From contig NZ_JADEWI010000006.1 in NCBI RefSeq assembly GCF_015207705.1, positions 124,001 through 188,000 of the forward strand: a stretch of 64,000 nucleotides of DNA, read 5' to 3'. A program made the translations under genes and the position numbers. This document shows, piece by piece, positions 32,876 to 43,478 of the stretch. The DNA comes from Nostoc sp. LEGE 06077 (GTDB taxonomy: Bacteria; Cyanobacteriota; Cyanobacteriia; Cyanobacteriales; Nostocaceae). The notes under the pieces were generated by a model that worked only from the letters and a program-made list of their open reading frames with translations, made no database searches and had not been told where the DNA came from. The first letter of the stretch is position 1; every line of letters starts with the position of its first letter.

Positions 32876-32967
32876 GTATCAATTCGATTAAAAATAATGG
32901 GGTAAAGTGAAAACCCCCTAAGCTCAAGCCAGGGGATGTACGCCAAGTTAAGAATTCTCGGTTATTT

Positions 32968-33965
32968 TCAACGGAGTACGTCAATTCCTGATTGTTTTGT
33001 TAACTTACCTGCTTGATTCCTTGACTTTGGTACACCTGCAAATTGCAGACGAATCTGGCTAATAACGATATACAGGATAGGTACTACAAACAAACTCAAG
33101 AAAGTTGCAACGAACATTCCACCAAAGACAGCCGTACCGAGAGATTGACGACTAGCTGAACCTGCACCTGTCGCCACAGCGAGCGGCCAAATTCCTAGTA
33201 GAGTTGAAATAGCAGTCATGAGAATTGGTCGTAAGCGTTCGCCAGAAGCTTTCACGGCGGCTTTGGTAATCGAAAAACCTTGTTCGCGTAATTGGTTAGC
33301 AAATTCGACAATTAAAATTGCATTCTTGCTGGCTAAACCAATTAACATGACTAATCCAACCTGACAGTAAACATCGTTATACAAGCCACGCCATGATTGA
33401 GCTAACAATGCTCCTAAAACGGCTAAGGGAACTGATAATAAAATAATCAAAGGGTCTACGAAGTTATTGTATTGAGCAGCTAGCACTAAGAAAACGAAGA
33501 AAATCCCTAGACCAAAAATAATTGGTGCTTGTCCACCAGATTCTAATTCTTCTAAAGAAATACCTGACCATTCGTAACCCATGTTTTTCGGTAAGACAGT
33601 AGCCGCTAAATTTTTCATCGCTTCTATTGCTTGTCCAGAGCTAAAACCAGGAGCAGCTGCACCATTAATTTCTATTGACCGATAGAGGTTATAGTGATTA
33701 ATTGTTTGCGGCCCGGTGGTTGGTGTAACCTTCACCAAACTACTTAGGGAAATCATCTCACCCCGTCCAGAACGCACATATAGTTGTCCAATATCTTCTG
33801 GGTTAGAGCGAAACTGTTGATCTGCTTGGACATAGACTCGGTATGTGCGACCAAAAGCATTAAAGTCATTGACGTAGCGGGAACCGATGAAAGTCTGCAA
33901 GGTGCTGAAAATGTCTCTGACAGGGACTTGTAAGGCTTCGGCTTTTTCTCGGTCTACTTCGATAA
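32968..33965 (-). pseudogene. RND efflux pump (HAE1 type), C-terminal part, split by transposon
   Basis: This is the last third of the RND pump gene whose 5' part is at 37992-40178. It reads LIEVDREKAEALQVPV onward, including the transmembrane block ending with GLASKNAILIVEFANQ, and stops after DVLR. The reading frame joins exactly to the 5' part when the transposon and one GATAA copy are removed, giving 1059 residues. No ribosome-binding site serves this fragment, so it is presumably silent. Confidence 0.85.
33961..33965. repeat. target-site duplication, left copy
   Basis: GATAA directly abuts the left inverted repeat and recurs at 37992-37996. Five bases is the standard Tn3-family duplication. 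Confidence 0.85.
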
Positions 33966-34066
33966 GGCGTAAATAGAAGGTTCGTGTCACCAGGTGCAGC
34001 CTTGTAAAGTTATGTAAAAATGACCGATTTTTCAGGGTTAATTGATAAGAAATACAAATGAGAACA

Positions 34067-34093
34067 TTGCCTAGTTTGTCTCCTTATAGGCAA
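34067..34093. repeat. candidate recombination core site of the transposon
   Basis: Arms TTGCCTA and TAGGCAA are separated by 13 bases, close to the size of a tyrosine recombinase core. It lies between the left end and the recombinase gene, where a cointegrate resolution site is expected. Confidence 0.4.
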
Positions 34094-34134
34094 AGTACAA
34101 TGAAAATATAGACCTCAGCATGAGGACTTGACCC

Positions 34135-34755
34135 ATGCTATCTATCACTATCCAACATCCATTTTCGGCAAAGATATTTTCTCAAAATACTCCCCCGTCC
34201 AAAAAATCATCTCAGAGGGAAAGAGAATATCTGCGGCCATCAGAAGTCAACGCCATGATTGGTGCTGCTCAAAAAGTAGGTCGTCATGGTGTTAGAGATG
34301 GAGCAATCATTTTATTGATGTTTCGTCACGGACTAAGAACTGCCGAATTAGTGGCTTTGAAATGGTCGCAAATGGATTTAGTAGGAGGTTATATAGAGAT
34401 ACATCGTGTCAAAAATGGTCATGACAGCATACATCCTCTACGTTCTCCCGAATTAAGAGCTTTGCGTCAAATTCAAAGAGATTACCCCGATTCGAGTTAC
34501 GTTTTCGTATCTGAACGCAAAGCACCTCTATCAACTCGTTCAATCCGTCATATCATAGCCAGAGCGGGAGAAATTGCTAAAATCGCTTGGACAGTTCATC
34601 CTCATCAACTACGTCATGCTTGTGGCTACTATTTAGCATCCCTTGGTCATGATACCAGAGCGATTCAAGACTATTTAGGACATAAGAATATACACCACAC
34701 AGTTCGTTATACTCAAATGTCACCTCAAAGATTTGAAAAGTTCTGGAGGGATTAA
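34135..34755 (+). CDS. short tyrosine recombinase of the Tn3-family transposon
   Basis: A 206-residue phage-integrase-fold recombinase with all catalytic residues visible: R in HGLRTAEL, K in RVKNGHD, HQLRH, LGHKN and the nucleophile in VRYTQM. The N-terminal arm-binding domain is reduced to about 40 residues. In Tn3-family elements with a tyrosine recombinase the protein resolves cointegrates. Its 3' end overlaps that of the transposase gene by 4 bases. Confidence 0.88.
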   Translation: MLSITIQHPFSAKIFSQNTPPSKKSSQREREYLRPSEVNAMIGAAQKVGRHGVRDGAIILLMFRHGLRTAELVALKWSQMDLVGGYIEIHRVKNGHDSIHPLRSPELRALRQIQRDYPDSSYVFVSERKAPLSTRSIRHIIARAGEIAKIAWTVHPHQLRHACGYYLASLGHDTRAIQDYLGHKNIHHTVRYTQMSPQRFEKFWRD

Positions 34756-37730
34756 GCAACCAGTTGTTGTGTCAAACCAGCAATTCTCTCGTTGAGATCC
34801 AGCTTAAATGTACCATAAGGATTGACATGACTGAAAATCAAAGGAGTAATTGCTCTTTTATCGACTTCAGTTAACTTTTGCTGCCAATGCTTCTGCTCCA
34901 GAACACTCTGAATCATCAAAGTATTCACATAGACTAAACATATCTGCAATAGGTGCAAAGATAAAACTGATAACTCCTGACTTTCCAAGCGATTAGAAGC
35001 AAACTCTCCACCCTTACCGTAGAAGATAAAATCATTAACCCCATTCCATCTTTCTACTACATTTAATCCTTCATTAACTTCTCGCCGTACCTCTGTTGAG
35101 TCAAGGTACTGACACAGAAAAATCGTTTTTATCACCCGACCTAATTCCAATAATGCCAGATAAGTAGGATGTTTAAAGGGATTTTTGCTAAAACGTTTGA
35201 GAATTGACTCTGTTTCAGCTGTTCCCAACTTTAAAGCAGTAGTAAACTTCACCATCTGGTCATACTGTTGACGAATCAAATCCCAGTTGATTGGGCGAGT
35301 CAGAATCGGTTGTAGATTAGGGTAAGCATCACTTTGTCCAACGTGAGGACGATATAACTTTTGCACCTTAATCCGTTTCAATCTGGGCATTAACTGAAAT
35401 CCCAATAAGTGAGTAAAGGCAAACGCCACTTCACTTTGACCATGACTATCAACATAATTTTTCTGCACATTCATATTAGTACAGTGGCGTAAAACCCCTT
35501 CAATCATCGCCGCCACCTCACTACTAGAACAAGTTTTGAGTTGGGAATAAATACAGGTAGATTTTTTCTCGACGTGCCAATAAATCATCACTCCTCGACC
35601 CCCATAACGGAGATGATACTGGGTTAGAAGATTCTGATCCCATGCGCCAAAATGTTTGCTATCACTGGCGCAGGTAGTAGTTCCTTCTCCCCAAATATGA
35701 GGTAAGCGAATAGAGAAGATAGCATTAATAACATCACCAATTGCACTGCGTAACTGGTCTTTGTGAATATACCGACGACGTACATAAAGTAAATCTTGAT
35801 AGTTTTCGCCATTAATACCTGTATTAATTCTCTTTAATCCAGTATTAGTTCCCATGCCATAAAGACACAGTAATAATCGCTTTTGTAGTGTTTCTCTGTC
35901 TATAATCTCTCTCGCACCCATACTTGTGAAGTTACGGGTAAAATCTACTCTTAAATCCGTTTCCTTGAGAATGTCTAAAAGACTGGTATGCTCCCAAATT
36001 TTGTTAATTTCTCCCTTGAGTTGTTTAAGATTAATGGGTTCAGGTGCAGAGTCTATAGGGCTAAGTCTAATAAAACTTTGACCTTTCTTTCCGATAATAG
36101 TAACATCTTGGTTCTTGGGCATTCCTTTATCTAATTTTTCTAGCCCCTGTGCCATTTGTGCTTGTAAGTTTGAGATAAAGGTTTCTACATCTAATGGAAG
36201 ACTTAAAGCCTGATAGTAGACTTGACGGTGTTGTTCAAAATCAGTAGGTAAATCATGATCTGGATTACCATAACGAGATGCTCCTACTACCCAAATTTCT
36301 TTACAACTGAGTCTTTCTCTCAGAGCTTGTAACACGCTAATTTCGTAGTTAATCCGGTTAATTCTATCTTTGCCATCAGAATCTTTTTCTAAGAGAATTT
36401 CTTTCCAACCACTTTTGAGAACTCCATCAATCGGTATAGTTTCTCCGTTGTCATAATATCGGGATTTACTTTGAGCATATTTTTTTAGTAGTTCTAATGC
36501 CTGAATTACAGGGCGATGAATATCATTATTAGAACAAAATTCTAAGACTTCTAATAGTTGAGGAATCAGCCGTCGATAGTGACTAGCAAAAGAAGAACGC
36601 ATTACAGTATGTACTCTTTGACGATAAGCTGTACCAGTTGCTTTATATTCAGCCACTAAATCTCTAAGAGTTTTCTGAGAAACTACAGGATATATAACTT
36701 TTTCAATAACTCCCGAAGGTTCAGCTACAGCTACTTCTGCAATGCGAAATAAAATATTAGTTTTTCCGGTTACTTCTTTAAAGTCCGAGACTAATTCTTT
36801 GTTGATCCGCCTTTCCGCTCTTGTCCCAATTCGTTGAATAATTGACATTAGTAATTCGATGAGATTATCAGTAATCTCTTGAGCGCGTTGAACACAAAAC
36901 GCTGCCATCAGAGTATAGCGAATCGCCGGGGGATGTTGCCGTAAAAGGTAAGGAGTTTCTGTAGCCGCCCGATGACGGTAGGTTTTAATTAGTTTGGGTG
37001 ATATTCCTTCAAATAAGTCAAGGGGTAAACCAATACCGTGAATCCGTTTGAGTTTTTCGATTTCAGTTAGGAAACTTTCTAAGCCAACAGGCCCCGGATC
37101 TGTTTTGAGAAAGGCAAACTCAGAAGTTTTTAGTTTCAGAGAATCCTGTTTTTCTTCTGCATTCAGAGAATGTTCTGTGATTAAGAGAATATCAATTTCA
37201 GCCAGGTTTTCTTTTGATAACACAGAAAGTGTATGATAGCAGAAGTCACTTTCATACTGACTGATAGCACTACGAATCAAACGCTCAATTCTTCCTGATG
37301 TGGGCGGTTCGATTTGCAATTCTCTCCATCTTTGATAGACACTTTCAACTAGTGATTCAAACTTTTGTTCATGAGGTAATACTTCTTTAATTAGCCAGTC
37401 GCTCATTTCTACTGAATCTTGGACGGTAGCTACTCTAAAATTAAATAAACGACGAATTTCAACACGATAAACTTTTGCGGTTCGTCCTTGCCAATCATAA
37501 TCTGAGTATGAGCTTTCAGGAATTTTAAGTTGATTTGCTATGTAAGAGATAATAATTTGAGGAATAGACGATTTTTCATCAGGAAAATAGGTAAAAATCT
37601 GAAAATGTTTTAAGAACAAAGCAAACCCAATCTGATTACCGCCGACTTTGTTTCTGACTAATTCTAATTCCGTTGGCAGAAGTGTCCAGTTTTCAATTAA
37701 TTCTTCTGTATCCCAATTTGGCTTGACCAT
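34752..37730 (-). CDS. tnpA: Tn3-family transposase
   Basis: A 992-residue DDE transposase of normal length for the family. The catalytic residues can be placed: D in [14 protein letters not shown] in [12 protein letters not shown] and E in [16 protein letters not shown]. The N-terminal region ([12 protein letters not shown] onward) is the inverted-repeat-binding part. The gene is complete, and its inverted ends and target duplication are intact, so it is probably functional. Confidence 0.93.
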   Translation of the reverse strand: MVKPNWDTEELIENWTLLPTELELVRNKVGGNQIGFALFLKHFQIFTYFPDEKSSIPQIIISYIANQLKIPESSYSDYDWQGRTAKVYRVEIRRLFNFRVATVQDSVEMSDWLIKEVLPHEQKFESLVESVYQRWRELQIEPPTSGRIERLIRSAISQYESDFCYHTLSVLSKENLAEIDILLITEHSLNAEEKQDSLKLKTSEFAFLKTDPGPVGLESFLTEIEKLKRIHGIGLPLDLFEGISPKLIKTYRHRAATETPYLLRQHPPAIRYTLMAAFCVQRAQEITDNLIELLMSIIQRIGTRAERRINKELVSDFKEVTGKTNILFRIAEVAVAEPSGVIEKVIYPVVSQKTLRDLVAEYKATGTAYRQRVHTVMRSSFASHYRRLIPQLLEVLEFCSNNDIHRPVIQALELLKKYAQSKSRYYDNGETIPIDGVLKSGWKEILLEKDSDGKDRINRINYEISVLQALRERLSCKEIWVVGASRYGNPDHDLPTDFEQHRQVYYQALSLPLDVETFISNLQAQMAQGLEKLDKGMPKNQDVTIIGKKGQSFIRLSPIDSAPEPINLKQLKGEINKIWEHTSLLDILKETDLRVDFTRNFTSMGAREIIDRETLQKRLLLCLYGMGTNTGLKRINTGINGENYQDLLYVRRRYIHKDQLRSAIGDVINAIFSIRLPHIWGEGTTTCASDSKHFGAWDQNLLTQYHLRYGGRGVMIYWHVEKKSTCIYSQLKTCSSSEVAAMIEGVLRHCTNMNVQKNYVDSHGQSEVAFAFTHLLGFQLMPRLKRIKVQKLYRPHVGQSDAYPNLQPILTRPINWDLIRQQYDQMVKFTTALKLGTAETESILKRFSKNPFKHPTYLALLELGRVIKTIFLCQYLDSTEVRREVNEGLNVVERWNGVNDFIFYGKGGEFASNRLESQELSVLSLHLLQICLVYVNTLMIQSVLEQKHWQQKLTEVDKRAITPLIFSHVNPYGTFKLDLNERIAGLTQQLVA

Positions 37731-37953
37731 TCATCTTCTTCCCATCATTTGAAAGCCTGAGTATTTCTCAAGCGAGTATATGAGAAAAGATTGTTGCACT
37801 ATAAGAAATCAATCAACGACACAGATTTTAGACTATTTGTCAACTATTTAAAAAAAATATATTTAGAAAACTTATGAATTAGAGGTAAAAAGGGGGCTAA
37901 GAGAAAAAAGTTATTCAAAGGCTAGAATCCATATATATCAAGTGTTCTAGCCA
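37731..37953. other. transposon right-end non-coding segment
   Basis: AT-rich sequence between the transposase start and the right inverted repeat. It should hold the transposase promoter; no repeat or gene is evident. Confidence 0.4.
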
Positions 37954-37991
37954 CAGGCTGCACTTGATGACACGAACCTTCTATTTTCGCC

Positions 37992-37996
37992 GATAA
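37992..37996. repeat. target-site duplication, right copy
   Basis: GATAA directly outside the right inverted repeat, identical to 33961-33965. Confidence 0.85.
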
Positions 37997-40178
37997 GTAA
38001 CTGTGGTGCATTAGCTGTGTAGGTACTGAATACTCCTTGTAGTCCTGGTGTTTGATTTGCTTTGCCGATCAAATCGTGGCTGATTTTGACTAAATTATTG
38101 ATATCACTATTATTTCTGTCTCCTCTATCTTGCAGTTGAAACACAAAACCACCCACACTACCTAAACTTTGGATAGTAGGAGGATTCACCGCAAACACGG
38201 CTGCGTCTTTGATTGCTGACAGCCCGCCTCTAGCTCGATTTACAATTGCTGATGCTGTTTGTTGGGCTGTTTTTCGCACATCCCAAGATTTTAGCGGTGC
38301 AAATATCAAGCCTCTGTTGGGAGTATTACCACTAAAACCAACACCACCCATTGCAAAAGTACCTTGAATCTCTGGTATCTTCAGCAGTGTTTTTTCTGCT
38401 TGCATGGCAACTTCACGGGTGTAGTTGAGTGAAGTGCCATCTGGCCCCTGCATTAAGTTAATAAAATAGCCTTGGTCTTCTTCTGGTAAAAATGCTGTCG
38501 GGACGCGCAGGTAAAGCCAGCCTGTCCACACTAAAGATGCAATAAACAGTATCACAACAACGATTTTGAAGTTGATGAGCAACCGCAGAATTTGTTGATA
38601 TCCTTTTTGCACCCAGTCAAGTAACCAATTAATCGCCGCAAAAATCCAGCCTGGTAAACCGCGTGGTTTTTGAGTTTTCCGCAACAACATAGCCGCTAGA
38701 GCAGGCGTGAGGGTAATCGCGTTAAAAGTTGAAAGTACAATTGAGAATGCGATCGTCAGTGCAAATTGTTTATATAGTTGTCCCGTTGTTCCAGGGAAGA
38801 ATCCCACAGGAACAAATACAGCCAAGAGTACAAGGGATGTAGCAATTACCGCCCCAAATAGTTCGTGCATTGATTGGGATGCAGCTTTATGGGGGCTTAA
38901 ACCCTTTTCTTGAATCAACCGAGTTATATCTTCAACAACAACGATCGCATCATCTACAACCATGCCACTTGCTAAGGTTAAACCAAACAGAGTCAAGCTG
39001 TTAAGCGAAAAATCGAAAACCTTAACAAAAGCAAACGTTCCAATTAATGAAACCGGAATTGTAATTGCAGGAATGATCGTAGTGCGCCAGTCTTGCAAGA
39101 AAATAAAAATTACGATGACAACCAGCACAATGGCTTCTAATAAAGTTTTGACAACTTCCTTGCGCGACGCTTCGACAAATAGTGAAGAATCATAGGGAAA
39201 TTCATATTTCAAACCAGGTGGAAAATCCTCTGCAATTCTCGCCATTTCCACTTTTACAGCTTTGGCAATATTTAAAGCATTGCTCCCAGGAATTTGCAGA
39301 ATTTGATAGCCAACAGCAACGTGACCACTATAGCGAGCAAAGGAACTGTAATTTTCTGCCCCGAGTTCAGCACGACCAACATCTTTAAGTTTCACTAATG
39401 TGCCATCTGTAGCCGCTTTGATGACCATGTTTTCAAATTCGTCAGCTTCTTTTAACCGCCCTTGAGTTTGCAACTCAATTTGATACATTTGCCCATCGGG
39501 TGCGGGTGGCTGTCCAATACTCCCAATACCTAACTGTAAATTTTGTTGGTGAAGTGCGTTAATTACATCCTCAGTGGTAAGTTTACGATTAGCAAGTTGA
39601 GTCGGGTCAAGCCACAACCGCATCGCATAGCGGCGATCGCCAAAAGTCGCAATGTTACCTACACCTTTGATGCGTCTGAGACGGTCTAAAACATAAAGGT
39701 CGGCGTAGTTACTAATAAAAGTATCATCGTACTTATCGCCTTCACTATATAAAGCCATCGCTAAGACGATTCCACTCGATTGCTTAGTAACAGAAACGCC
39801 TGTTTGTCGGACAACTTCTGGCAGTTTTGGTTCTGCAAGCAAGACGCGATTCTGCACATCAGCCGCAGCAGTATCAATGTCGTAGCCTTGGTCAAAAGTG
39901 ACGATGATGTTGCTAGTACCGTCACTGCTGCTGGTTGAAGTGATATATTTCAAACCTTCAACACCATTAATTTGTCGTTCTAAAACTGTTGTGACTGTCT
40001 CTTCTACAACTTGCGCGCTCGCACCAATGTAATTAGCGGTGACATTGATTTGTACGGGGCTGATATCTGGGTACTGTTCTACTGGTAGTAGGGGAATGCT
40101 GATTATCCCTACCATGAGCATTACTAAAGCACAGGCGATCGCAAATACAGGTCGCTTGATAAAAAAATTCGCAAACAT
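37992..40178 (-). pseudogene. RND efflux pump (HAE1/AcrB type), N-terminal part, split by transposon
   Basis: The first ~728 residues of an AcrB-like pump: FFIKRPVFAIACALVM at the start, then the conserved LTLFGLTLASGMVVDDAIVVVED block. The frame runs into the transposon end and stops at 37947 after a few foreign residues (VSSSAACG). AcrB-like proteins need both halves, so pump function is presumably lost. It follows the adaptor gene at 40320, with 141 bases between. Together with the fragment at 32968 it would encode 1059 residues. Confidence 0.88.
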
Positions 40179-40319
40179 AGACTTATTTCTTTGTAGGTAA
40201 AAATCTGGTTGTACAGGAATTGTTGGTTAGATTAACTACACTTTTTTGTCTCACGCAGAGACGCAGAGGCGCAGAGAAGAGGCAAGAGTGTAATCGAAAC
40301 TAAAACCAGTTGTAAGTAA

Positions 40320-41666
40320 CTACTGTTCAGGGAGAATGGGAGTACCATCTCTTAAGTTGAGTAAACCGGAAACAACAATTTTCTCGCCTACGGTTAAACC
40401 TTTCAGCACTTGATACTGATTACCCTGGATACTACCTAGCTCTACGGGTTTGAGCCGTGCTACTAACTGCGATCGCTTGGGTGATGATTCAGCGACATAA
40501 ACAAAGGTTTCTGCACCCAAACGGATGACAGTTGAAGTAGGAATTAATACGCCTGGGCGTTTGTCCCAAATCACTTTCGCTCTAACAAATTGGTCGGCTC
40601 GCAACTGTCTGCGGGAATTATCAAACAATGATTTGACTAAGACTGACTGAGTATCATTGGCTGTGTTGGGAGCTATGAAAAATATGCGACTGTTTCCGAG
40701 ATTTTTACCTCGTTCGTCAATTAACTGCAATGTCATTCCGGGACGCAATCGGGTTGCTTGTTGAACTGGTACGGAAATATTGACTTCTAGAGTTTGATTT
40801 TCGGTAATAGTTGCCAATTGAGTAGAGGTATCGACAAAATCACCAATTTTGATGGGTATATCGCCTACTTTGCCAGCAAAGGGTGCGGTAATTTTGTAGT
40901 ATTTCAACTGGACTTGTTGTTGTTTGGTAGCTGCTTGAGCTTGTTGTACGGCTTTTTCGGCTTGAGAGATAGCTGCTTTTTGGGCTTGAATTTGGGCATC
41001 AATTGCATTCAAACTGGCTTTAGCTGTAGCTAGTTTGTTAGCGTATTGATCCTGAGTTTGACGAGATATCGCACCTTCCGCAGCCAGGTAAGAGTACCTT
41101 TGGTAGTCCAACTCGTTTAGCTTCACATCAGCTTGCTTAGATAAACGTTCAGCTTCTATAGATTTGAGAGTCGCTTTTGCATTTTCGAGTTGCGATCGCG
41201 CCGCCATTGCAGCTGCATCTACACCGCTAACTGCTGCTTTTTGTTCTTCTGCATCTATTTGCAGAATGGGTGTACCTGCTTTTACTTCATCCCCTGCTTG
41301 TACAAAAATCTGGGTGATTTGTCCTTGGATTCTCGGACGCAGAGTAACTGAACGCCGAGATTGCAGGTTAGCAATAAAATTGGAACTTTGTTCAATTGTG
41401 CTTGCTTTTAGGGAGGATAATTTTACTTGTACGCCAGGAGGTGCAGCAGCTGTAGCTACTGGGGGTTTTGCACTGGGAGTAGAGACACGCCAAACTGCAA
41501 TACCTCCACCTGCTAATAGTAGAGTGAGCAATAGCCAAAGCCAAGGTCGCCGCGATCGCGGTGATGGTGATTCAGCCTCTAAATCATCGTCATCTAGAAT
41601 GGGAGTCTGATTTTCCAAATCATCATCTAAATCTAGAATAGGAGTTTGGTTTTCCAACGGGTTCAT
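40320..41666 (-). CDS. RND efflux periplasmic adaptor (AcrA-like)
   Basis: A 448-residue membrane fusion protein from the ATG at 41666. The cytosolic N-terminus holds a duplicated acidic motif (LENQTPILD twice) and is followed by one transmembrane helix (WLWLLLTLLLAGGGIAVW), a lipoyl half (VQAGDEVKAGTPILQ), a coiled coil (about 155-260) and barrel domains. There is no lipobox. Its partner pump gene downstream is split by the transposon, so this adaptor may be orphaned. It is co-oriented with the HMA chaperone, separated by a strong hairpin at 41728. Confidence 0.85.
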   Translation of the reverse strand: MNPLENQTPILDLDDDLENQTPILDDDDLEAESPSPRSRRPWLWLLLTLLLAGGGIAVWRVSTPSAKPPVATAAAPPGVQVKLSSLKASTIEQSSNFIANLQSRRSVTLRPRIQGQITQIFVQAGDEVKAGTPILQIDAEEQKAAVSGVDAAAMAARSQLENAKATLKSIEAERLSKQADVKLNELDYQRYSYLAAEGAISRQTQDQYANKLATAKASLNAIDAQIQAQKAAISQAEKAVQQAQAATKQQQVQLKYYKITAPFAGKVGDIPIKIGDFVDTSTQLATITENQTLEVNISVPVQQATRLRPGMTLQLIDERGKNLGNSRIFFIAPNTANDTQSVLVKSLFDNSRRQLRADQFVRAKVIWDKRPGVLIPTSTVIRLGAETFVYVAESSPKRSQLVARLKPVELGSIQGNQYQVLKGLTVGEKIVVSGLLNLRDGTPILPEQ

Positions 41667-41727
41667 GTTTGAGCAATTTCCTGTAATTTCAATTGAGTCG
41701 AAATAATTCCTAATTAATAGATTTTTA

Positions 41728-41755
41728 TCAACAGTTAGCAAAAGCTAACTGTTGA
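41728..41755. terminator. intrinsic terminator between HMA chaperone and adaptor genes
   Basis: Perfect 12-base arms TCAACAGTTAGC and GCTAACTGTTGA with an AAAA loop; TATTTTTTT follows on the plus strand and ATAAAAATC on the minus. It probably ends the short chaperone transcript at least partly. Confidence 0.65.
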
Positions 41756-41772
41756 TATTTTTTTGAAAAACC

Positions 41773-41967
41773 CTAGATTGATGGATAACCAACAGAGGCG
41801 ATCGCTTCTTTAATAGCTGTCTCTGATGCTTGAGTTTCTACACTGACAGTTTTAGTTTTTGTGTCAGCTTTTACAGTGGCATCAGCATCAATTTTTAGAA
41901 TTGCAGTATTGATAGTATTTACACAAGCTGAACAAGCTAATTTAGGGACAGTAAGTTGTATTGTCAT
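41773..41967 (-). CDS. HMA-domain metallochaperone (CopZ-like)
   Basis: A 64-residue heavy-metal-associated domain with the CxxC site CSAC (residues 12-15) and the KTKTVSVET and AIASVGY segments of the ferredoxin-like fold. The ATG at 41967 has an AGGAG site 9 bases upstream. It would carry Cu(I) to the P-type ATPase encoded at 44547. The promoter at 42043 carries a MerR dyad. A decayed duplicate is at 31991. Confidence 0.88.
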   Translation of the reverse strand: MTIQLTVPKLACSACVNTINTAILKIDADATVKADTKTKTVSVETQASETAIKEAIASVGYPSI

Positions 41968-42042
41968 CTCTGGAAACTCCTGATTTTTCCTACTAAATGG
42001 TTGTTTGAGTAGTGTTTTAATTGTTTTACTCAACTTGGAATT

Positions 42043-42074
42043 AGCTTAAATTCTCCATCTGCCTGGAGAGTCAA
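42043..42074 (-). promoter_or_regulatory. MerR-type promoter of the HMA chaperone
   Basis: TTGACT and TAAGCT with a 20-base spacer containing the dyad CTCCA-N6-TGGAG, reading towards 41967. Confidence 0.8.
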
Positions 42075-42122
42075 GAGGAAAATCAAAAAAGAATAAAAAA
42101 TCAACCACAAATAAATCAAACA

Positions 42123-42161
42123 AAAAGTTCTGGGCGGATGCTGACTCCACTCAGAACTTTT
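42123..42161. terminator. hairpin between the methyltransferase relic and the HMA promoter
   Basis: Perfect 10-base arms AAAAGTTCTG and CAGAACTTTT with a 19-base loop. It lies in the 357-base gap that otherwise holds only the HMA promoter and AT-rich sequence. Confidence 0.4.
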
Positions 42162-42324
42162 CAAGATAGATACATACAGATAAACACAAATTATGTGTCT
42201 GTCTATATCTGTATTTTTATATACAAGATGACTTTATATTATTGTATTTAGTGGTAATATTCCATCACTATTAATTTTAGGAACTTTTATAAGTTAGTAA
42301 GCAACAATCAAACATAAAATTGGC

Positions 42325-42951
42325 TTAAGCCTTTAGGATTGCAGTAGCTACCATCAATCCCCACACAACACCAAAGCGAATTTTAGTTGCACGAGAAACC
42401 ACAAAATTTGCATCTTCAAGAAAGTGGTGAAATTCATTTTGGGTATAACACTGCTTATGAGCCGGATCAAAAACTTTCAGGATTGCGTCACAGATTTTAC
42501 AAGTTAAATAATCTCTACACTAATCCAGGATAATGACTTTACCATCAGGCTTAAGAACACGTCTCATTTCCTTTAATGCAGCAAGTGGATCATCAAAGTA
42601 GTGAAACGAATTAGCAGACACAATCACATCGAAACTATCATTGTCAAATGGCAAAGTTGATGCACTTGCAATCTGAAATGAGACTTGAGGATAAGCACTA
42701 CATTTCTGTTTGGCGATCGCCAGCATCTTCTCTGAAATATCTACCCCAACAATTCGTTGTGATAAATACTCAGCTAGAAGTAAACGTTCAAACTCACCAG
42801 TACCACAGGCAACATCAAGTATAGTATCTGTTTGTGATATCTCTGCCCAGGCTTTCAGAAAAGATAGTGTATTAGTTATATAACTTTTCCAACGTAGATC
42901 GTAAACAGAAGCTAACTGGTCATACTGGTTACGAACTATAGTTTCACTCAT
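42325..42951 (-). pseudogene. SAM-dependent methyltransferase with an in-frame stop
   Basis: A class I methyltransferase with the SAM motif ILDVACGTGEFERLL and the SANSFHYF segment. The frame meets TAG at 42520-42522 after VIILD and then continues without a break as CRDYLTCKICD...DPAHKQCYTQ to a TAA at 42325. Homologues have tryptophan at the interrupted site (ILDWCRDYLTC), so TGG to TAG is the simplest explanation. The 143-residue truncated product keeps the SAM fold but lacks the last third. It follows merR by 17 bases and shares its promoter. Confidence 0.75.
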
Positions 42952-42968
42952 ATTGTTTTTTGTAAAAT

Positions 42969-43382
42969 TTATTCATGTTCAATAATCGGACAAATTGTTG
43001 AATGGTCATTATCAGGCTTTATTTCCCAACCAGAAAGCAACCCTGATAATTCTTGTCTCAAAATCAGTAATTGCTGAATTTGTTCATCAATAGCTTTTAC
43101 CTTATCTTCTAGTTTAATTTTGATATGCTCACAAGGTAATTCTCCACTATCATGAACATTTAAAAAATCCTTAATCTCTGATAAGCTTAACCCTAAACTT
43201 TGAGCGCGTTTAATAAAGTGTAGTCGTTCCAAAACATCAGAGTTAAATAATCTAAATCCTCCTTCTGTTCTTCCGGATGATTTGAGTAGACCAAGTTCTT
43301 CATAGTAGCGAATAGTTTTAATTGGTACTCCGCTGTCTTTGGCAACTACACCAATCTGTTTTGCTTCTGCTTGAGCTAACAT
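42969..43382 (-). CDS. MerR-family metal-responsive regulator
   Basis: A 137-residue regulator from the ATG at 43382. The sequence is nearly the same as the regulator at 32404 through the winged helix (VPIKTIRYYEELGLL) and the helix leading to LPCEHIK, and ends CPIIEHE. The two cysteines are the likely metal ligands, of CueR/ZntR type. Its promoter at 43421 has the MerR dyad. Expected targets are the eight dyad promoters in the window. Confidence 0.88.
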   Translation of the reverse strand: MLAQAEAKQIGVVAKDSGVPIKTIRYYEELGLLKSSGRTEGGFRLFNSDVLERLHFIKRAQSLGLSLSEIKDFLNVHDSGELPCEHIKIKLEDKVKAIDEQIQQLLILRQELSGLLSGWEIKPDNDHSTICPIIEHE

Positions 43383-43420
43383 ACTTAGCAAATCTTTAGT
43401 GAAATATGATTACCGATCAT

Positions 43421-43452
43421 ATACTAAACTCTCCAGTTAGCTGGAGAGTCAA
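43421..43452 (-). promoter_or_regulatory. MerR-type promoter of the 42969 regulator
   Basis: TTGACT and TAGTAT with a 20-base spacer that contains CTCCA-N6-TGGAG; reads towards the merR gene, suggesting autoregulation. Confidence 0.8.
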
Positions 43453-43478
43453 GCATGAGCAGTATCATTCCGTCATTT

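Larger units (their letters stand above)
33966..37991. mobile_element. Tn3-family transposon, about 4.0 kb
   Basis: The element has 38-base inverted ends (33966-34003 and 37954-37991) that match at 34 of 38 positions, both starting GGCG and containing AAATAGAAGGTTCGTGTCA. It carries only a tyrosine recombinase and a Tn3-type transposase, which meet tail to tail. It is bounded by GATAA duplications and lies inside an RND pump gene. The intact ends, genes and duplication suggest a recent, possibly still active insertion. It carries no cargo gene. Confidence 0.9.

Noticed and set aside
37947-37991. Natural C-terminus (VSSSAACG) of the AcrB-like pump
   Set aside because: These residues are encoded by the transposon's inverted repeat, and the true continuation is found after the element at 33965.
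29330-42522. In-frame stops as stop-codon reassignment or selenocysteine-type recoding
   Set aside because: The stops are of three kinds (TAA at 29330, TAG at 42520, TAA/TGA in the HMA relic), normal genes here end with all three codons, and no recoding hairpin is seen after them. Nonsense mutation is simpler.
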